Below are positions 46,503 to 56,162 of a stretch of DNA of 64,000 bases, in pieces. A program made the translations under genes and the position numbers. The DNA is taken from the NCBI GenBank assembly GCA_030524425.1, contig JAUNGN010000004.1:62001-126000 (forward strand). The letters run 5' to 3'. The DNA is from Clostridia bacterium. GTDB lineage: Bacteria > Bacillota > Clostridia > Lachnospirales > CAG-274. Each line of letters opens with the position of its first letter. Position 1 is the first letter of the stretch. The notes beneath the pieces are model-generated. The model saw only the letters and a program-made list of their open reading frames with translations. It was not told the origin of the DNA and searched no databases.

Positions 46503-48341
46503 TTATTCTACAGTTACACTCTTGGCAAGATTTCTTGGCTTATCAATATCTTCCCCTAAACCCAATGCCATATAATAAGCAAACAGCTGCTGCGGAATAT
46601 TTGCAAGCAATGATGTCAGCATCCAATGAGTTCTTGGAATATAAATAACATCATCTGCAACTTCTTCAATACTCCTGTTGCCCTCCATAGCAATGGCAAG
46701 TACCTTAGCACCTCTTGCCTTTACCTCTTTAATGTTGCTCTTAGTCTTATCAAATAATGACTCCTGAGTAACAACACCTACAACAAGGGTTGCATCCTCA
46801 ATAAGAGCAATAGGCCCATGCTTAAGTTCACCTGCGGCATAAGGCTCTGAATGTAAATAAGCAATTTCCTTAAGCTTTAAAGAGCCTTCCATACCAACTA
46901 CATAATCCAAGCCTCTGCCAATGTAAAATACATTCTTTGAGCCGATATATTTGTCTACAAATCCTCTTATTGCCGGAACTGCCTTGGTTAAAATATCATT
47001 AATCTGTGAAGGAAGCTTATCCATAGCCGCCTTAATTTCTTCAAACATAACCTCATCTATTTTTCCAAGCTCCCGGGCAATATGTAATGTGATAAGATAC
47101 ATTGCAATTACCTGAGCAGAAAAGGCCTTGGTTGAAGCAACTGCAATTTCAAAGCCTGCAAGTGTATACAATACATCATCGGCATCTCTTGCAATTGAGC
47201 TGCCTACTGCATTAACAATGCCAAGCACTCTTGCACCCTTAGCCTTGGCAAGCTTAAGTGCCGAATGTGTATCGGCAGTTTCACCTGACTGTGAAATTAC
47301 AATAACAAGAGTATGCTCATCAATAAGAGGGTCCTTATATCTGAATTCACTTGCAACCTCTGAATTAACGGGGATTCTTACAATTCTCTCAAGGAGATAT
47401 TTACCCACAAGACCTGCATAATAAGCAGTACCGCAGGCTACAATATAAATCTGATTAATATTTTCAAGCTCAGCCTTGCCAAGCTTAATACCGTCAAGCT
47501 CAATGCTTTTGCCGTCTTCAGAAAATCTCTGTGAAAGATTATCCTTAACAACCTTAGGCTGTTCGTAAATTTCCTTCAGCATAAAATGAGCGTAACCGTT
47601 TTTCTGTGCAGACTCAACATCCCACTTATAAGTATAAACCTCTCTATTGATTTCATTGCCCCTTATATCATAAAGTTTAACCGAATCGGCCTTAACTAAA
47701 GCAAGCTCCTTGTCGCCAAGAATATAAGCGTCCTTGGTGTAATTAAGAATAGCAGGAATATCGGAAGCAATAAAGTTTTCGCCCTTGCCAAGACCTACAA
47801 TAAGAGGAGATTCCTTTCTTGCCGCAATAAGCTGATCGGGATAATCAGTACAAAGCACACCTAAAGCATAAGAGCCTTCAATTTTTTCAAGAGTCTTTCT
47901 TACAGCCTCAAGAAGGTCATTGCCCTGCTTGTAAAAATCATCAATAAGGTGGGCAACCGTTTCCGTATCGGTTTCGGAATGAAAAACATAGCCTTTCTTC
48001 TCAAGCTCAACCTTTAATTCCTGATAATTTTCAATAATGCCGTTATGCACAACAGCAATCTTATCGTCATTACTAAAGTGAGGATGAGCATTTAAGTCAG
48101 ATGGTGCACCATGAGTTGCCCATCTCGTATGACCAATACCAACCTTGCCTGACACAGGCTCATTAAGCAAAAGATTTCTTAAATTATCAACCTTGCCCTT
48201 AGTCTTTCTGATACCGATTTGATTATTATTTAAAACAGCTACACCGGCGGAATCATAGCCCCTGTATTCAAGGCTCTTTAAACCGCTTATAAGCACAGGC
48301 ACAGCATTCTGTGCACCTACATAGCCAACAATACCACACAT
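46503..48341 (-). CDS. glmS: Glutamine--fructose-6-phosphate aminotransferase
   Basis: GlmS makes glucosamine-6-phosphate, the start of amino-sugar and cell-wall synthesis. The 612-aa protein has the class II amidotransferase nucleophile Cys2 (MCGIVGYVG), HTRWATHG, and two SIS isomerase domains with VACGTAYYAG and ISQSGETADT; the C-terminus ends NLAKSVTVE as usual. It lies 14 nt after glmM, in an operon. The glmS ribozyme common in Bacillales is absent from the gap and from the glmM leader. Confidence 0.97.
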   Translation of the reverse strand: MCGIVGYVGAQNAVPVLISGLKSLEYRGYDSAGVAVLNNNQIGIRKTKGKVDNLRNLLLNEPVSGKVGIGHTRWATHGAPSDLNAHPHFSNDDKIAVVHNGIIENYQELKVELEKKGYVFHSETDTETVAHLIDDFYKQGNDLLEAVRKTLEKIEGSYALGVLCTDYPDQLIAARKESPLIVGLGKGENFIASDIPAILNYTKDAYILGDKELALVKADSVKLYDIRGNEINREVYTYKWDVESAQKNGYAHFMLKEIYEQPKVVKDNLSQRFSEDGKSIELDGIKLGKAELENINQIYIVACGTAYYAGLVGKYLLERIVRIPVNSEVASEFRYKDPLIDEHTLVIVISQSGETADTHSALKLAKAKGARVLGIVNAVGSSIARDADDVLYTLAGFEIAVASTKAFSAQVIAMYLITLHIARELGKIDEVMFEEIKAAMDKLPSQINDILTKAVPAIRGFVDKYIGSKNVFYIGRGLDYVVGMEGSLKLKEIAYLHSEPYAAGELKHGPIALIEDATLVVGVVTQESLFDKTKSNIKEVKARGAKVLAIAMEGNRSIEEVADDVIYIPRTHWMLTSLLANIPQQLFAYYMALGLGEDIDKPRNLAKSVTVE

Positions 48342-48355
48342 AATTAAAATCCTCC

Positions 48356-49705
48356 TTAGCTTAAAAGCCCCTCAATGAGTTTAGCAAGCCTTTCAGCCTC
48401 CTGCTGAATAATTCTTTGATCTCTGCCTTCAATCATTACTCTGACAATAGGCTCCGTACCTGACGGTCTTATGAGTACACGTCCCTCACCGCTGAACTTG
48501 GCTTCAAGCTTTTCAATTTCTGATTTTATAGTTTCATTCTTAAGATACTCCTTCTTACGCTTATTATCAACCCTTGCATTTACAAGTGCCTGAGGGAGAA
48601 CCTCCATAATGCCCTTAGCTTCATCTAAAGACATATTTGTCTTCTTAAGTGTAGTAAGGAGCTGAATAGCTGTAACAATACCATCACCTGTAGTGTTATA
48701 GTCAAAGAAAATAATATGACCTGACTGCTCACCGCCGAAACAATCTCCGTTTTCAAGAATATGCTCTAATACATATCTGTCACCAACATTAGTCTTTTCT
48801 ATCTTAATACCCTTTTCCTTACCCATTATATGCAGACCTAAGTTACTCATAACGGTAGCCACAATAGTATCATTTTTAAGTTTTCCCTGTTCCTTCATGT
48901 AATTTCCGCAAATAGCCATAATTACATCACCGTCAACAAGATTACCCTCACTGTCTACAGCAAGACATCTGTCACCGTCACCATCAAAAGCAATACCTAA
49001 ATCGCATTTATTCTGTACAACAAAGCGGGCAAGACTTTCAATATGAGTTGAACCGCAATTTTTGTTAATATTGGTTCCGTCAGGCTCTCTGTGTATAGCA
49101 TAAACCTCGGCACCAAGTTCTTCCAAAGCAATAGGTGCCGCCTTATATGTAGCGCCGTTTGCACAATCAATGGCGACTTTAATTCCGTCAAGCTTAATAT
49201 CAGTAGTAGTCTGTACAAACTTAACATAATCATCAATAGCTTCTTCACATATAGTCTTTGCACCAACTCTGTCGCCTGCAGGACGGGGAAGCTCCTCCCA
49301 AAGATCTGTCATATAGCTTTCGATTTCAAGCTCAATGTCATCTCTTAGCTTAAATCCCTGGGAATTGAAAAACTTAATACCATTATCCTGAACAGGATTG
49401 TGAGATGCACTTATAACAATTCCCGCATCTGCATTATAAGCTCTTACAAGATGTGCCACAGCAGGAGTAGGCACAACACCAAGACTGACTGCATGTGCAC
49501 CAACGGAACAAATACCTGCAATAAGTGCAGATTCAAGCATATCTCCTGAAATTCTTGTATCCATACCTACGATAATCTTTGCCGTATGATTGGTATGCTT
49601 TGTAAGAACATAAGCACCGGCTCTTCCCAATTTATATGCCAACTCAGGTGTAAGTTCAACATTAGCTACGCCTCTTACACCGTCTGTACCAAAAAACTTA
49701 CCCAT
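48356..49705 (-). CDS. glmM: Phosphoglucosamine mutase
   Basis: GlmM converts glucosamine-6-phosphate to glucosamine-1-phosphate, after GlmS. The 449-aa protein has the start [14 protein letters not shown], the phosphoserine loop [16 protein letters not shown], the metal loop FDGDGDRC and the C-terminal sugar-phosphate site [18 protein letters not shown] site precedes the ATG. It leads glmM-glmS. Confidence 0.97.
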   Translation of the reverse strand: MGKFFGTDGVRGVANVELTPELAYKLGRAGAYVLTKHTNHTAKIIVGMDTRISGDMLESALIAGICSVGAHAVSLGVVPTPAVAHLVRAYNADAGIVISASHNPVQDNGIKFFNSQGFKLRDDIELEIESYMTDLWEELPRPAGDRVGAKTICEEAIDDYVKFVQTTTDIKLDGIKVAIDCANGATYKAAPIALEELGAEVYAIHREPDGTNINKNCGSTHIESLARFVVQNKCDLGIAFDGDGDRCLAVDSEGNLVDGDVIMAICGNYMKEQGKLKNDTIVATVMSNLGLHIMGKEKGIKIEKTNVGDRYVLEHILENGDCFGGEQSGHIIFFDYNTTGDGIVTAIQLLTTLKKTNMSLDEAKGIMEVLPQALVNARVDNKRKKEYLKNETIKSEIEKLEAKFSGEGRVLIRPSGTEPIVRVMIEGRDQRIIQQEAERLAKLIEGLLS

Positions 49706-49748
49706 TTCTATTCCTCCTAAGAATATTTACACACAATAATTTAATGGT

Positions 49749-49777
49749 ATTATACCACTAAAGACAAATTAACACAA
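49749..49777 (-). promoter_or_regulatory. Probable promoter of glmM-glmS
   Basis: On the minus strand TTGTGT (49772-49777), a 17-nt spacer and a perfect TATAAT (49749-49754), about 40 nt before the start codon. Confidence 0.65.
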
Positions 49778-49836
49778 TAGCTAATTGCTAAAAGCACTTT
49801 TTATGCAGAGTATTTTGTTAAAATTTACCTAATAAA

Positions 49837-50772
49837 TTAAGAAAAATTTTTATCACTCTTTCCCTTGGCATTAACAATATAAATACCTGCACATACAAGT
49901 AAAAGGGATGCAGCGGTTCTTATATTAAATATATTTTCCCCAAGCATTATGCCCGATAAAATAACTCCAAAACAGGGATTTAAAAAACAATATACCGAAA
50001 TTTTACCAACAGGATTATATTTTAAAAGCTGTGCCCATATTGTGAATGCACAGGATGAAATAACTGCCAGATAAATAAGCATCAATACTGACTTAATACC
50101 GTAAAATGCAATACTGCCGCCAAATACTGCACCAACAATTGCAAGTACAGTTCCTCCTATAGCAAGCTGCCAGCCTGTTACGGTAACAGAGTCACTTTTC
50201 CTTGTAACAAACTTGGTAATAACCGAGCCAAGGGCAAAGCAAAAAGCAGCAATCAAAATAAAGCCGTCACCTTTAAATGTAAAGCTTAAATCAAGTCCTT
50301 TTTCAAAACAGCAAAAAACAACTCCGCAAAAGCCCAAAATGCATCCTATGGATTTTTTTAAATTAATTTTATCATCTGCAAAAGCAAAGTGAGCAAGTAT
50401 TACGGCAAAAAAATTACCTATACTGTTTAAAATTGAGCCTTTTACACCACTTAAATATATGAGAGAAAGATAGAAAAATATGTATTCAACAGTTGTCTGT
50501 ACAAGACCAAGAATAAAAATACCCTTTATTTCATCCTTTTTGGGCACAACAATTCTTTTCTTACTGATACAGTCAAATATTATAACAATTATTCCTGCAA
50601 TTATAAAACGAATGCCTGCAAAAACAAATTTTGCAGGTGCTCCGCTGCCTGTAATACCAAATAAGTCATAGCCAATCTTTATTGCAGGAATGGCACTTCC
50701 CCACAACGCCGTAGCAATTATGGCACAGATCAGCAAAGGAATGGGTTTCTGAAAAAAGTTTTTATCTTTCAT
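49837..50772 (-). CDS. EamA-family (DMT) transporter
   Basis: A 311-aa membrane protein with ten predicted helices in two EamA repeats (the second around CFALGSVITKFVTRKSDSVTV and later LNPCFGVILSGIMLGE). DMT exporters move amino acids, nucleotide sugars or metabolites; the substrate cannot be read from sequence. It is monocistronic with its own leader; the start ATG at 50772 has GGAG upstream. Confidence 0.88.
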   Translation of the reverse strand: MKDKNFFQKPIPLLICAIIATALWGSAIPAIKIGYDLFGITGSGAPAKFVFAGIRFIIAGIIVIIFDCISKKRIVVPKKDEIKGIFILGLVQTTVEYIFFYLSLIYLSGVKGSILNSIGNFFAVILAHFAFADDKINLKKSIGCILGFCGVVFCCFEKGLDLSFTFKGDGFILIAAFCFALGSVITKFVTRKSDSVTVTGWQLAIGGTVLAIVGAVFGGSIAFYGIKSVLMLIYLAVISSCAFTIWAQLLKYNPVGKISVYCFLNPCFGVILSGIMLGENIFNIRTAASLLLVCAGIYIVNAKGKSDKNFS

Positions 50773-51008
50773 ATGTATTCTCCTCTAGCAGATTTTTTAT
50801 TACTCTGCACTTATATACACTAAAATGACATTATACCCCTTAACAATACCTGATTATACTCCATAAACGCAATTTAGTCAATAAAACCATAATTTACAGT
50901 CTGACACCACAAAATTATTTTTTTATTTCCCATATTTTATTTACATTTCAATAAATGTCACTGTTTGTCACTTAATTTATACTATAAAAGAAGGGGGAGG
51001 TGAAAAAT

Positions 51009-51365
51009 ATGAATACAAGACAAAAGGCTGCCGCCGATTACTACCTGGAAACGGGAGACGGGTACACTGCCCTTATAAAGGCAGGCTATAGCAAAGGATA
51101 TGCCAAAAATTACATTACTTTTTTTAAAAAACAAAGTATACAAAAATATTTAAGCAAAATACTTGAATCCGAAAAAACAAATAAAGATACACCCTTATTA
51201 AATGAAATAGTTGACTATCTCACAGGGGTCATGAGAGGAGAAGATGATTCCAGCTCATCTCAGAGAATGAAGGCAGCTGAACTGCTTTATAAGCTCCACG
51301 GTCTTAATAAAGAAAATTCCGCTGAAGCAAATGACAGTCCTGTAGTTATATGTGACAACATATAA
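51009..51365 (+). CDS. Terminase small subunit-like (Terminase_2) protein, orphan
   Basis: A 118-aa protein whose N-terminus (NTRQKAAADYYLETGDGYTA and AGYSKGYAKNYITFFK) follows the helix-turn-helix pattern of phage terminase small subunits, 'kq..F...y...gn...A...AGYs...A'. The later part (QRMKAAELLYKLHGL) also fits the family. No large terminase or other phage gene is nearby. GGGGGAGG gives good spacing to the ATG at 51009 (a GTG three codons earlier is too close). It could be a domesticated DNA-binding protein or a phage remnant. Confidence 0.7.
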   Translation: MNTRQKAAADYYLETGDGYTALIKAGYSKGYAKNYITFFKKQSIQKYLSKILESEKTNKDTPLLNEIVDYLTGVMRGEDDSSSSQRMKAAELLYKLHGLNKENSAEANDSPVVICDNI

Positions 51366-51468
51366 AATTATTAAAAATTAATTCAGGCAATACGTAAAAA
51401 CAGGAATCATTTTTTAACCCCTGTATAACTCTTCAAAACAATAATTATTGGTTTTAAATGTTACTTAA

Positions 51469-51505
51469 AAAGGGATAGAACATATTAGCCCTGTTCTATC
51501 CCTTT
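51469..51505. terminator. Hairpin after the terminase-like gene
   Basis: A 13-bp perfect stem (AAAGGGATAGAAC/GTTCTATCCCTTT) with an 11-nt loop. It has only a short T tract, about 100 nt after the stop at 51365. Nothing else is recognisable between 51366 and 51655. Confidence 0.65.
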
Positions 51506-51655
51506 AATAAACACAGATTTTAAGTTTTATAAAAATTTAAAACAAACATAATTAACTATAACCCTTAACTAAATTATAATTTACAGCAACAAATACAGCT
51601 AAAAAGTCATATGTACTCATCAGATGCACATATATTTACTCAAGGAGATGATGCT

Positions 51656-52525
51656 ATGGAAATATATACAGTAAAGCAGGGTGACACTGTTGCCTCAATA
51701 GCCAACAGCTTTGGTATGACAGAAGATGAACTTTTAAATGTAAATATGCTGACTAATGCCGATAATTTAGTGGTAGGGCAGGACTTATTAATATTAATAC
51801 CTCAAATAACTCACGCTGTGTCAAACGGTGAAACTTTATCCTCAATAGCAGCAGAATACAACACTTCAATAAGTGCTCTTTTGAGAAACAATCCTTCAAT
51901 ATCGGCAGAAAATCTTGCCGCAGGCACAAATTTAGTTATTACCTATCAGGATGTAAACCCAACAAGAGGAATTATACTTAACGGCTATACCTACCCTGAG
52001 ATACCAAGAGATAAAATCATTAAAATACTGCCATATCTGACCTTTCTCACTATATTCACATATGGCTTTACAAATGACGGCGATTTAATAGCGCCCGCTG
52101 ATGATGAACTTATACAGCTTGCCCTTGAATACGGCGTTGCTCCCACAATGCTTATATCCACACTGACAAGTCAGGGTACATTTTCAAATGAACTTGCAAG
52201 AACGCTTTTAAATGATATTGAACTGCAAAACAAGCTTATAAATAATATAATAAGCACAATGAAAACAAAGGGATATAAGGCCTTGGATATAGATTTTGAA
52301 TATCTTCCCGTAGAAAACAGGGAAAGCTATATAAACTTTGTAACAAGACTTACAGAAGAACTAAATGCTAACGGCTATTACAGTCTTGTTGCTTTGGCAC
52401 CCAAGACTTCTTCAAATCAGCCCGGATTACTCTATGAATCTCATGACTACTTTGGATTGGGCAGAGCAGCAAATTTTGCTTTGCTAATGACTTATGAATG
52501 GGGATATACATATAACCATATATGA
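51656..52525 (+). pseudogene. LysM-LysM-GH18 spore hydrolase (SleL/YaaH-like), C-terminally truncated
   Basis: A 289-aa frame starting at ATG 51656 after AAGGAG. Two LysM domains occupy about residues 1-45 and 47-92 (YTVKQGDTVASIANSFGM, HAVSNGETLSSIAAEYNT). A glycosyl hydrolase 18 domain starts near 100 and includes the catalytic DxDxE as DIDFE. It stops abruptly after LMTYEWGYTYNHI, within the barrel. Intact SleL proteins run to about 420-430 residues. The sequence after the stop has no frame continuing the domain, so a deletion is more likely than a single frameshift. The product is probably non-functional, although it could still bind peptidoglycan. Confidence 0.8.
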
Positions 52526-52635
52526 TATAAGCAATAAAATCCAAGCAAGCAATATAAAATAATATACTATGATGCAGGCTGTCAAAAAAGGCAGAAATTC
52601 TTTAAAGAATGCCCCATTTAACGGCACTGTCAAAA

Positions 52636-53250
52636 CTATTCATTACTGTCATTTAAAAGGTCACCAACAGTAAGCTGTGCAAAGTCCTCCGTATTATTGG
52701 CAAGTCTTTCTTCCTTTTCCTCATAGGCCTTATGAAAGCTGGCGGAAAAATCAACACAATAATAAGCAAGCAAAGCCAGCGCCACTATTTTTCCGCATGA
52801 ATTATAATAAATATTAACTATGTATTCAACAAAGGGCTGAAAAAGCACAAAAGTAAGCATGGACATTAAACCCCAGCAAACAGAGCTTTCAAGGCATATA
52901 ACACCCTTATAATTAAACTTCTTGTTGTTATAATTCCACCAAAAATAACCAAAAAGCTTTGTCATTAAAAGCGCAACAGCAACTTCCAGAATTGTTGCCG
53001 CCACAGCTCCCACAACAAACACTAAAATTCTGCGCTCAGCAATAGGCTTTAAAAGAAAATACACACTCAAAGCGCCTGCTCCGTAAATAGTACAAAGAGG
53101 ACCCCTTATAAACCCTCTGTTTACAGGCTTTTTTTCTTCATAACTCATTACAATACACTCAAATATCCACCCCAAAAAGCTGTATATAAAAAAACAGTTA
53201 AGAAAATAAAATATGTCCATACCTGTTATTTTATAGAAAAACAATGACAT
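52636..53250 (-). CDS. CmpB-like putative ABC-transporter permease (small membrane protein)
   Basis: A 204-aa protein with about five membrane helices, belonging to the family named 'putative ABC transporter permease' (CmpB-type). Typical are FFIYSFLGWIFECIVMSYEE, the block NRGFIRGPLCTIYGAG and FGYFWWNYNNKKFNYKGVI. It is not linked to an ATPase here and the name has little functional support. I chose ATG 53250, preceded by GGAAGGTGG; a GTG three codons earlier is an alternative. Confidence 0.78.
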   Translation of the reverse strand: MSLFFYKITGMDIFYFLNCFFIYSFLGWIFECIVMSYEEKKPVNRGFIRGPLCTIYGAGALSVYFLLKPIAERRILVFVVGAVAATILEVAVALLMTKLFGYFWWNYNNKKFNYKGVICLESSVCWGLMSMLTFVLFQPFVEYIVNIYYNSCGKIVALALLAYYCVDFSASFHKAYEEKEERLANNTEDFAQLTVGDLLNDSNE

Positions 53251-53373
53251 TAAAACCACCTTCCACAGTATTAAATCAAGTATTAACCGGGATATTTCTC
53301 AATAGATGTTACCATAATTCAGCCATAAAAGCAATAGAAAATTTTAACTTTTAATGAATTTGAAACATAACTA

Positions 53374-53402
53374 TTGACAACTTTACTTAAATCTAATATA
53401 AT
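53374..53402 (+). promoter_or_regulatory. SigA promoter of the riboswitch-antiporter unit
   Basis: Perfect TTGACA (53374-53379) and TATAAT (53397-53402) are separated by 17 nt. Transcription should start near 53409, shortly before the aptamer. Confidence 0.88.
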
Positions 53403-53419
53403 AACTCCGTAAAATAATG

Positions 53420-53515
53420 CACCCTAAAAGGGAGTAGCTTGCGGTATTTGCCGTATACACTATCGTCATCTCGGGCTTAAGCTCCGGTGTGTATCCAAGA
53501 AGCGAGACTTTTATT
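53420..53515 (+). promoter_or_regulatory. yybP-ykoY (manganese) riboswitch aptamer
   Basis: The conserved elements appear in the right order: AAAGGGAGTAGC at the 5' side, a first hairpin (GCGGTATTTGCCG), CGTCA, a CCGG-containing hairpin (CTCGGGC...GCTCCGG) and the 3' strand AGCGAGACTTTT, which pairs with the 5' AAAGGG. This matches the yybP-ykoY family, which binds Mn2+ and controls cation exporters. The downstream gene is a cation antiporter, in agreement. Assignment is by pattern recognition; covariance scoring was not possible. Confidence 0.85.
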
Positions 53516-53542
53516 GTGTTTGTGGACAGGCAGTCCATAGAT

Positions 53543-53572
53543 GCAATAAAGCTTTCGCTTTATTTTTTTATT
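53543..53572 (+). terminator. Riboswitch expression-platform terminator
   Basis: AATAAAGC and GCTTTATT form a stem with a TTTC loop followed by seven T, 20 nt before the antiporter start. A small hairpin (TGGAC/GTCCA) at 53522-53536 lies between it and the aptamer. Mn2+ binding would be expected to favour readthrough. Confidence 0.75.
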
Positions 53573-53589
53573 CTAAGGAGGATTTTATA

Positions 53590-54588
53590 ATGTTAACCAT
53601 GACAGGTATATGGATGTATGTGTGGCTTGTAATAGGCTTTGTATTGCTTATTAAGGGAGCGGATTTTTTTGTTGACGGAAGCAGTTCCATTGCTAAGATT
53701 TTCAACGTACCCACAGTAATAATCGGTCTTACAATAGTTGCTATGGGTACGTCTGCTCCCGAAACTGCGGTAAGTATTTCTGCGGCACTGCAGGGAGCCA
53801 ATGAAATTGCCGTAAGCAATGTTGTAGGCTCTAATTTTTTCAATCTTCTTGTAGTAGTTGGTATATGTGCAATAATACAGCCCATTAACATAACAAGAGG
53901 ACTTATAAAAAGAGATTACCCCTATTCAATAGCTGCAACAATACTTCTTTTAATATTTTTAATAACCGGATATGTAATGACAGGAAGTCCTGCTGTAACA
54001 AGAATAAACGGTATAATAATGTTAATTGTATTTGCTGCCTATCTCCTTGTACTTGTCAGAACTACTCTTATTGAAATAGCCGTAGGTGAAAAGGTGGAAA
54101 TAGAAGAGGTTAAAAGCCGTTCACTTCCTGTAAGTATTCTGTTAATAGCAATAGGTCTGGCAGGTATTATATTAGGCGGTGACCTTGTTGTTAAAAGTGC
54201 AACGAAAATTGCAGCAGAGTTCGGCATGAGCAATACTCTTATAGGTCTTACAATAGTTGCTATGGGCACTTCATTACCCGAGCTTGTTACAAGTATTGTA
54301 GCAGCAGGAAAGGGTGAAGCCGATCTCGCCCTGGGAAATGTAATAGGCTCAAATATTTTTAATATTTTACTCGTTCTTGGCATTTCCTCATCGGTACATG
54401 CCATTTCAGTGCAGTTTGATTCAGTAATTGATACTGTACTTCTTGTAATTGTAAATTTTATAGTTCTGGCAATTGTTCTTAAGAAAAAAAGCTCTATAGG
54501 AAGAGGTACAGGCATATTAATGGTGGTTATGTATGCAGTTTATACCGCTTATATTATTATGAGAAATTACGGTGTACTGCCATTTTAA
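53590..54588 (+). CDS. Calcium/sodium antiporter family (CaCA, YrbG-like) cation exporter
   Basis: A 332-aa membrane protein with about ten helices. The two alpha-repeats of the family are plain: GLTIVAMGTSAPETAVSI with VVGSNFFNLL, and GLTIVAMGTSLPELVTSI with VIGSNIFNIL; each holds the acidic residue that binds the cation. Family members exchange Ca2+ (or other divalent ions) for Na+ or H+. Control by a manganese riboswitch suggests that Mn2+ export may be its role here, which is inference. AGGAGG precedes the ATG. Confidence 0.92.
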   Translation: MLTMTGIWMYVWLVIGFVLLIKGADFFVDGSSSIAKIFNVPTVIIGLTIVAMGTSAPETAVSISAALQGANEIAVSNVVGSNFFNLLVVVGICAIIQPINITRGLIKRDYPYSIAATILLLIFLITGYVMTGSPAVTRINGIIMLIVFAAYLLVLVRTTLIEIAVGEKVEIEEVKSRSLPVSILLIAIGLAGIILGGDLVVKSATKIAAEFGMSNTLIGLTIVAMGTSLPELVTSIVAAGKGEADLALGNVIGSNIFNILLVLGISSSVHAISVQFDSVIDTVLLVIVNFIVLAIVLKKKSSIGRGTGILMVVMYAVYTAYIIMRNYGVLPF

Positions 54589-54597
54589 ATAAAGGAC

Positions 54598-55590
54598 ATG
54601 ATAACATTGAACAAAATAAATTACAACAAAGTATTCAGAATAGCTGTAGGAAGCACACTGTCCTATTTTATATGCGATTTTCTCGGACTTGAATACAGTG
54701 CAAGTGCAGCAGTTATAACCCTCCTCAGTATACAGGATACAAGACGGGAAACGGTAAGGGATGTTATTAAACGCATCTTATCCTATTTTTATGCAATGCT
54801 TTCAGCCTGCATCCTTTTTACATTTATTGGATTTAATGAAGCTGCCTTTCTTATATTTATGGCACTTCTTGTAACAGTAAGTTATCTTTTGGATTGGACA
54901 AGCACCCTTTCCTCAAGCACAGTTGTTACAACTCACTTCTTACTTGCTGAAAACTTTAGTCACAGCTTTGTATTTAACGAAATTATGCTCATTATAATAG
55001 GCACTGCGGCTGCTCTTTTGCTTAATATATTTTTTATTAACAATACTAAAAAAGCAGCAAGGGACTGTGAATATATAGAACTTGATATCTCCGATATGCT
55101 TAAAAAAACAGCCGGCTATATAAATAAGGACAGTGCTTATGACAGTGACTGGTTTAACTTTCTGTATGAAAAGATTGACAATTGCTGCCATAAGGTAATA
55201 AACTACGGCTACAATATGGACATAGAAAGCAGCCGTTATTATATGGAATATTTTGAAATGCGCAAGGAGCAGTGTCAGGCAGTAGACAGAATGTGCAGAA
55301 TGCTGAATAAATATGTAAACCTTGAACTGCCTATGGCAAATGAAATTTGTGACTTTATATACAGAATAAGCAATAATATTCACAGCAAAGGAACATATAA
55401 AAATGACCTTATATTTGCAAAGGATATTACCGTAAGATTTGAAACTCTGCCTATGCCTGAAAATAAGGAGCAGCTTAATGCATATACCTGTGTTTCTGAA
55501 ATTCTTCAGGAGCTTTATTACTTTTTGGAACTTAATTACAAATTTGTTGAGCAGCTTACGGAATGTCAGCTTGAGTACTACTGGAAGTAA
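54598..55590 (+). CDS. Aromatic acid exporter family (FUSC/ArAE) membrane protein
   Basis: A 330-aa protein with an N-terminal half of about six membrane helices (YNKVFRIAVGSTLSYFIC, AAVITLLSIQDTRRETV) and a long soluble, helical C-terminal half, like B. subtilis YqjA-type proteins. Proposed export of aromatic acids is not proven. It starts 9 nt after the antiporter stop, so it is under the same riboswitch. The start may be ATG 54598 or TTG 54607; the latter has better spacing to AAAGGA. Confidence 0.82.
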   Translation: MITLNKINYNKVFRIAVGSTLSYFICDFLGLEYSASAAVITLLSIQDTRRETVRDVIKRILSYFYAMLSACILFTFIGFNEAAFLIFMALLVTVSYLLDWTSTLSSSTVVTTHFLLAENFSHSFVFNEIMLIIIGTAAALLLNIFFINNTKKAARDCEYIELDISDMLKKTAGYINKDSAYDSDWFNFLYEKIDNCCHKVINYGYNMDIESSRYYMEYFEMRKEQCQAVDRMCRMLNKYVNLELPMANEICDFIYRISNNIHSKGTYKNDLIFAKDITVRFETLPMPENKEQLNAYTCVSEILQELYYFLELNYKFVEQLTECQLEYYWK

Positions 55591-55633
55591 ATTAAAAAAT
55601 TAACTTATAAAACATCAGAAGGAGGTAAACATA

Positions 55634-56143
55634 GTGGAACTTTGGGATTTATACGACAAAAACAGAAAACCTTTAAATAAGATACACAAAAGAGGTGATG
55701 CACTGGCAAAGGGTGAATATCACTTAGCAGTCTCTGTAGCTGCAGTCAATGATAAAAATGAAATTTTACTGACATTAAGAAGCAAGGATAAATACCCTTA
55801 TCCAAATTGCTGGGAAATAACAACAGGTTCATGCCTTGCGGGAGAAAACAGCAGAACAGGAGCGAAACGGGAGCTTTTTGAAGAAACAGGAATTTCTGCA
55901 GACATAGAGGATTTGATTTATATTGATACAATTTGTGATGATAAGGATAATTTTATTCTGGATTTCTTTATTGTAAAAAAGAATATAGCAGCGGAAAAAT
56001 TAAAACTCCAGCCTCATGAAACACAAGATGCTATGTGGGTAAGTTTTAAAGATCTGGAAAAAATGTCCAAAAGCGGACTTGCCCCCAATTCATTAGAGCG
56101 TATTAAAATATTAAAATCATATTTTACAAAGTCAAACCCATGA
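55634..56143 (+). CDS. Nudix hydrolase (IDI-like)
   Basis: A 169-aa protein with the Nudix box: GSCLAGENSRTGAKRELFEE followed by TGI, containing the Mg2+-binding REL-EE core. Flanking sequence (LWDLYDKNRKPL, PYPNCWEITTGS) resembles the isopentenyl-diphosphate isomerase-like Nudix group common in Firmicutes. Substrate (a nucleoside diphosphate derivative) is unknown. It starts with GTG after GGAGG, 43 nt from the ArAE gene, possibly in the same transcript. Confidence 0.88.
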   Translation: MELWDLYDKNRKPLNKIHKRGDALAKGEYHLAVSVAAVNDKNEILLTLRSKDKYPYPNCWEITTGSCLAGENSRTGAKRELFEETGISADIEDLIYIDTICDDKDNFILDFFIVKKNIAAEKLKLQPHETQDAMWVSFKDLEKMSKSGLAPNSLERIKILKSYFTKSNP

Positions 56144-56162
56144 ATTAAAAATATTAAGCAAA

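Noticed and set aside
48342..48355. glmS ribozyme
   Set aside because: Gap is only 14 nt, and the glmM leader shows no ribozyme core.
51009..52525. Possible prophage
   Set aside because: Only one terminase-like gene and a truncated spore hydrolase; no integrase, capsid, portal or attachment sites seen.
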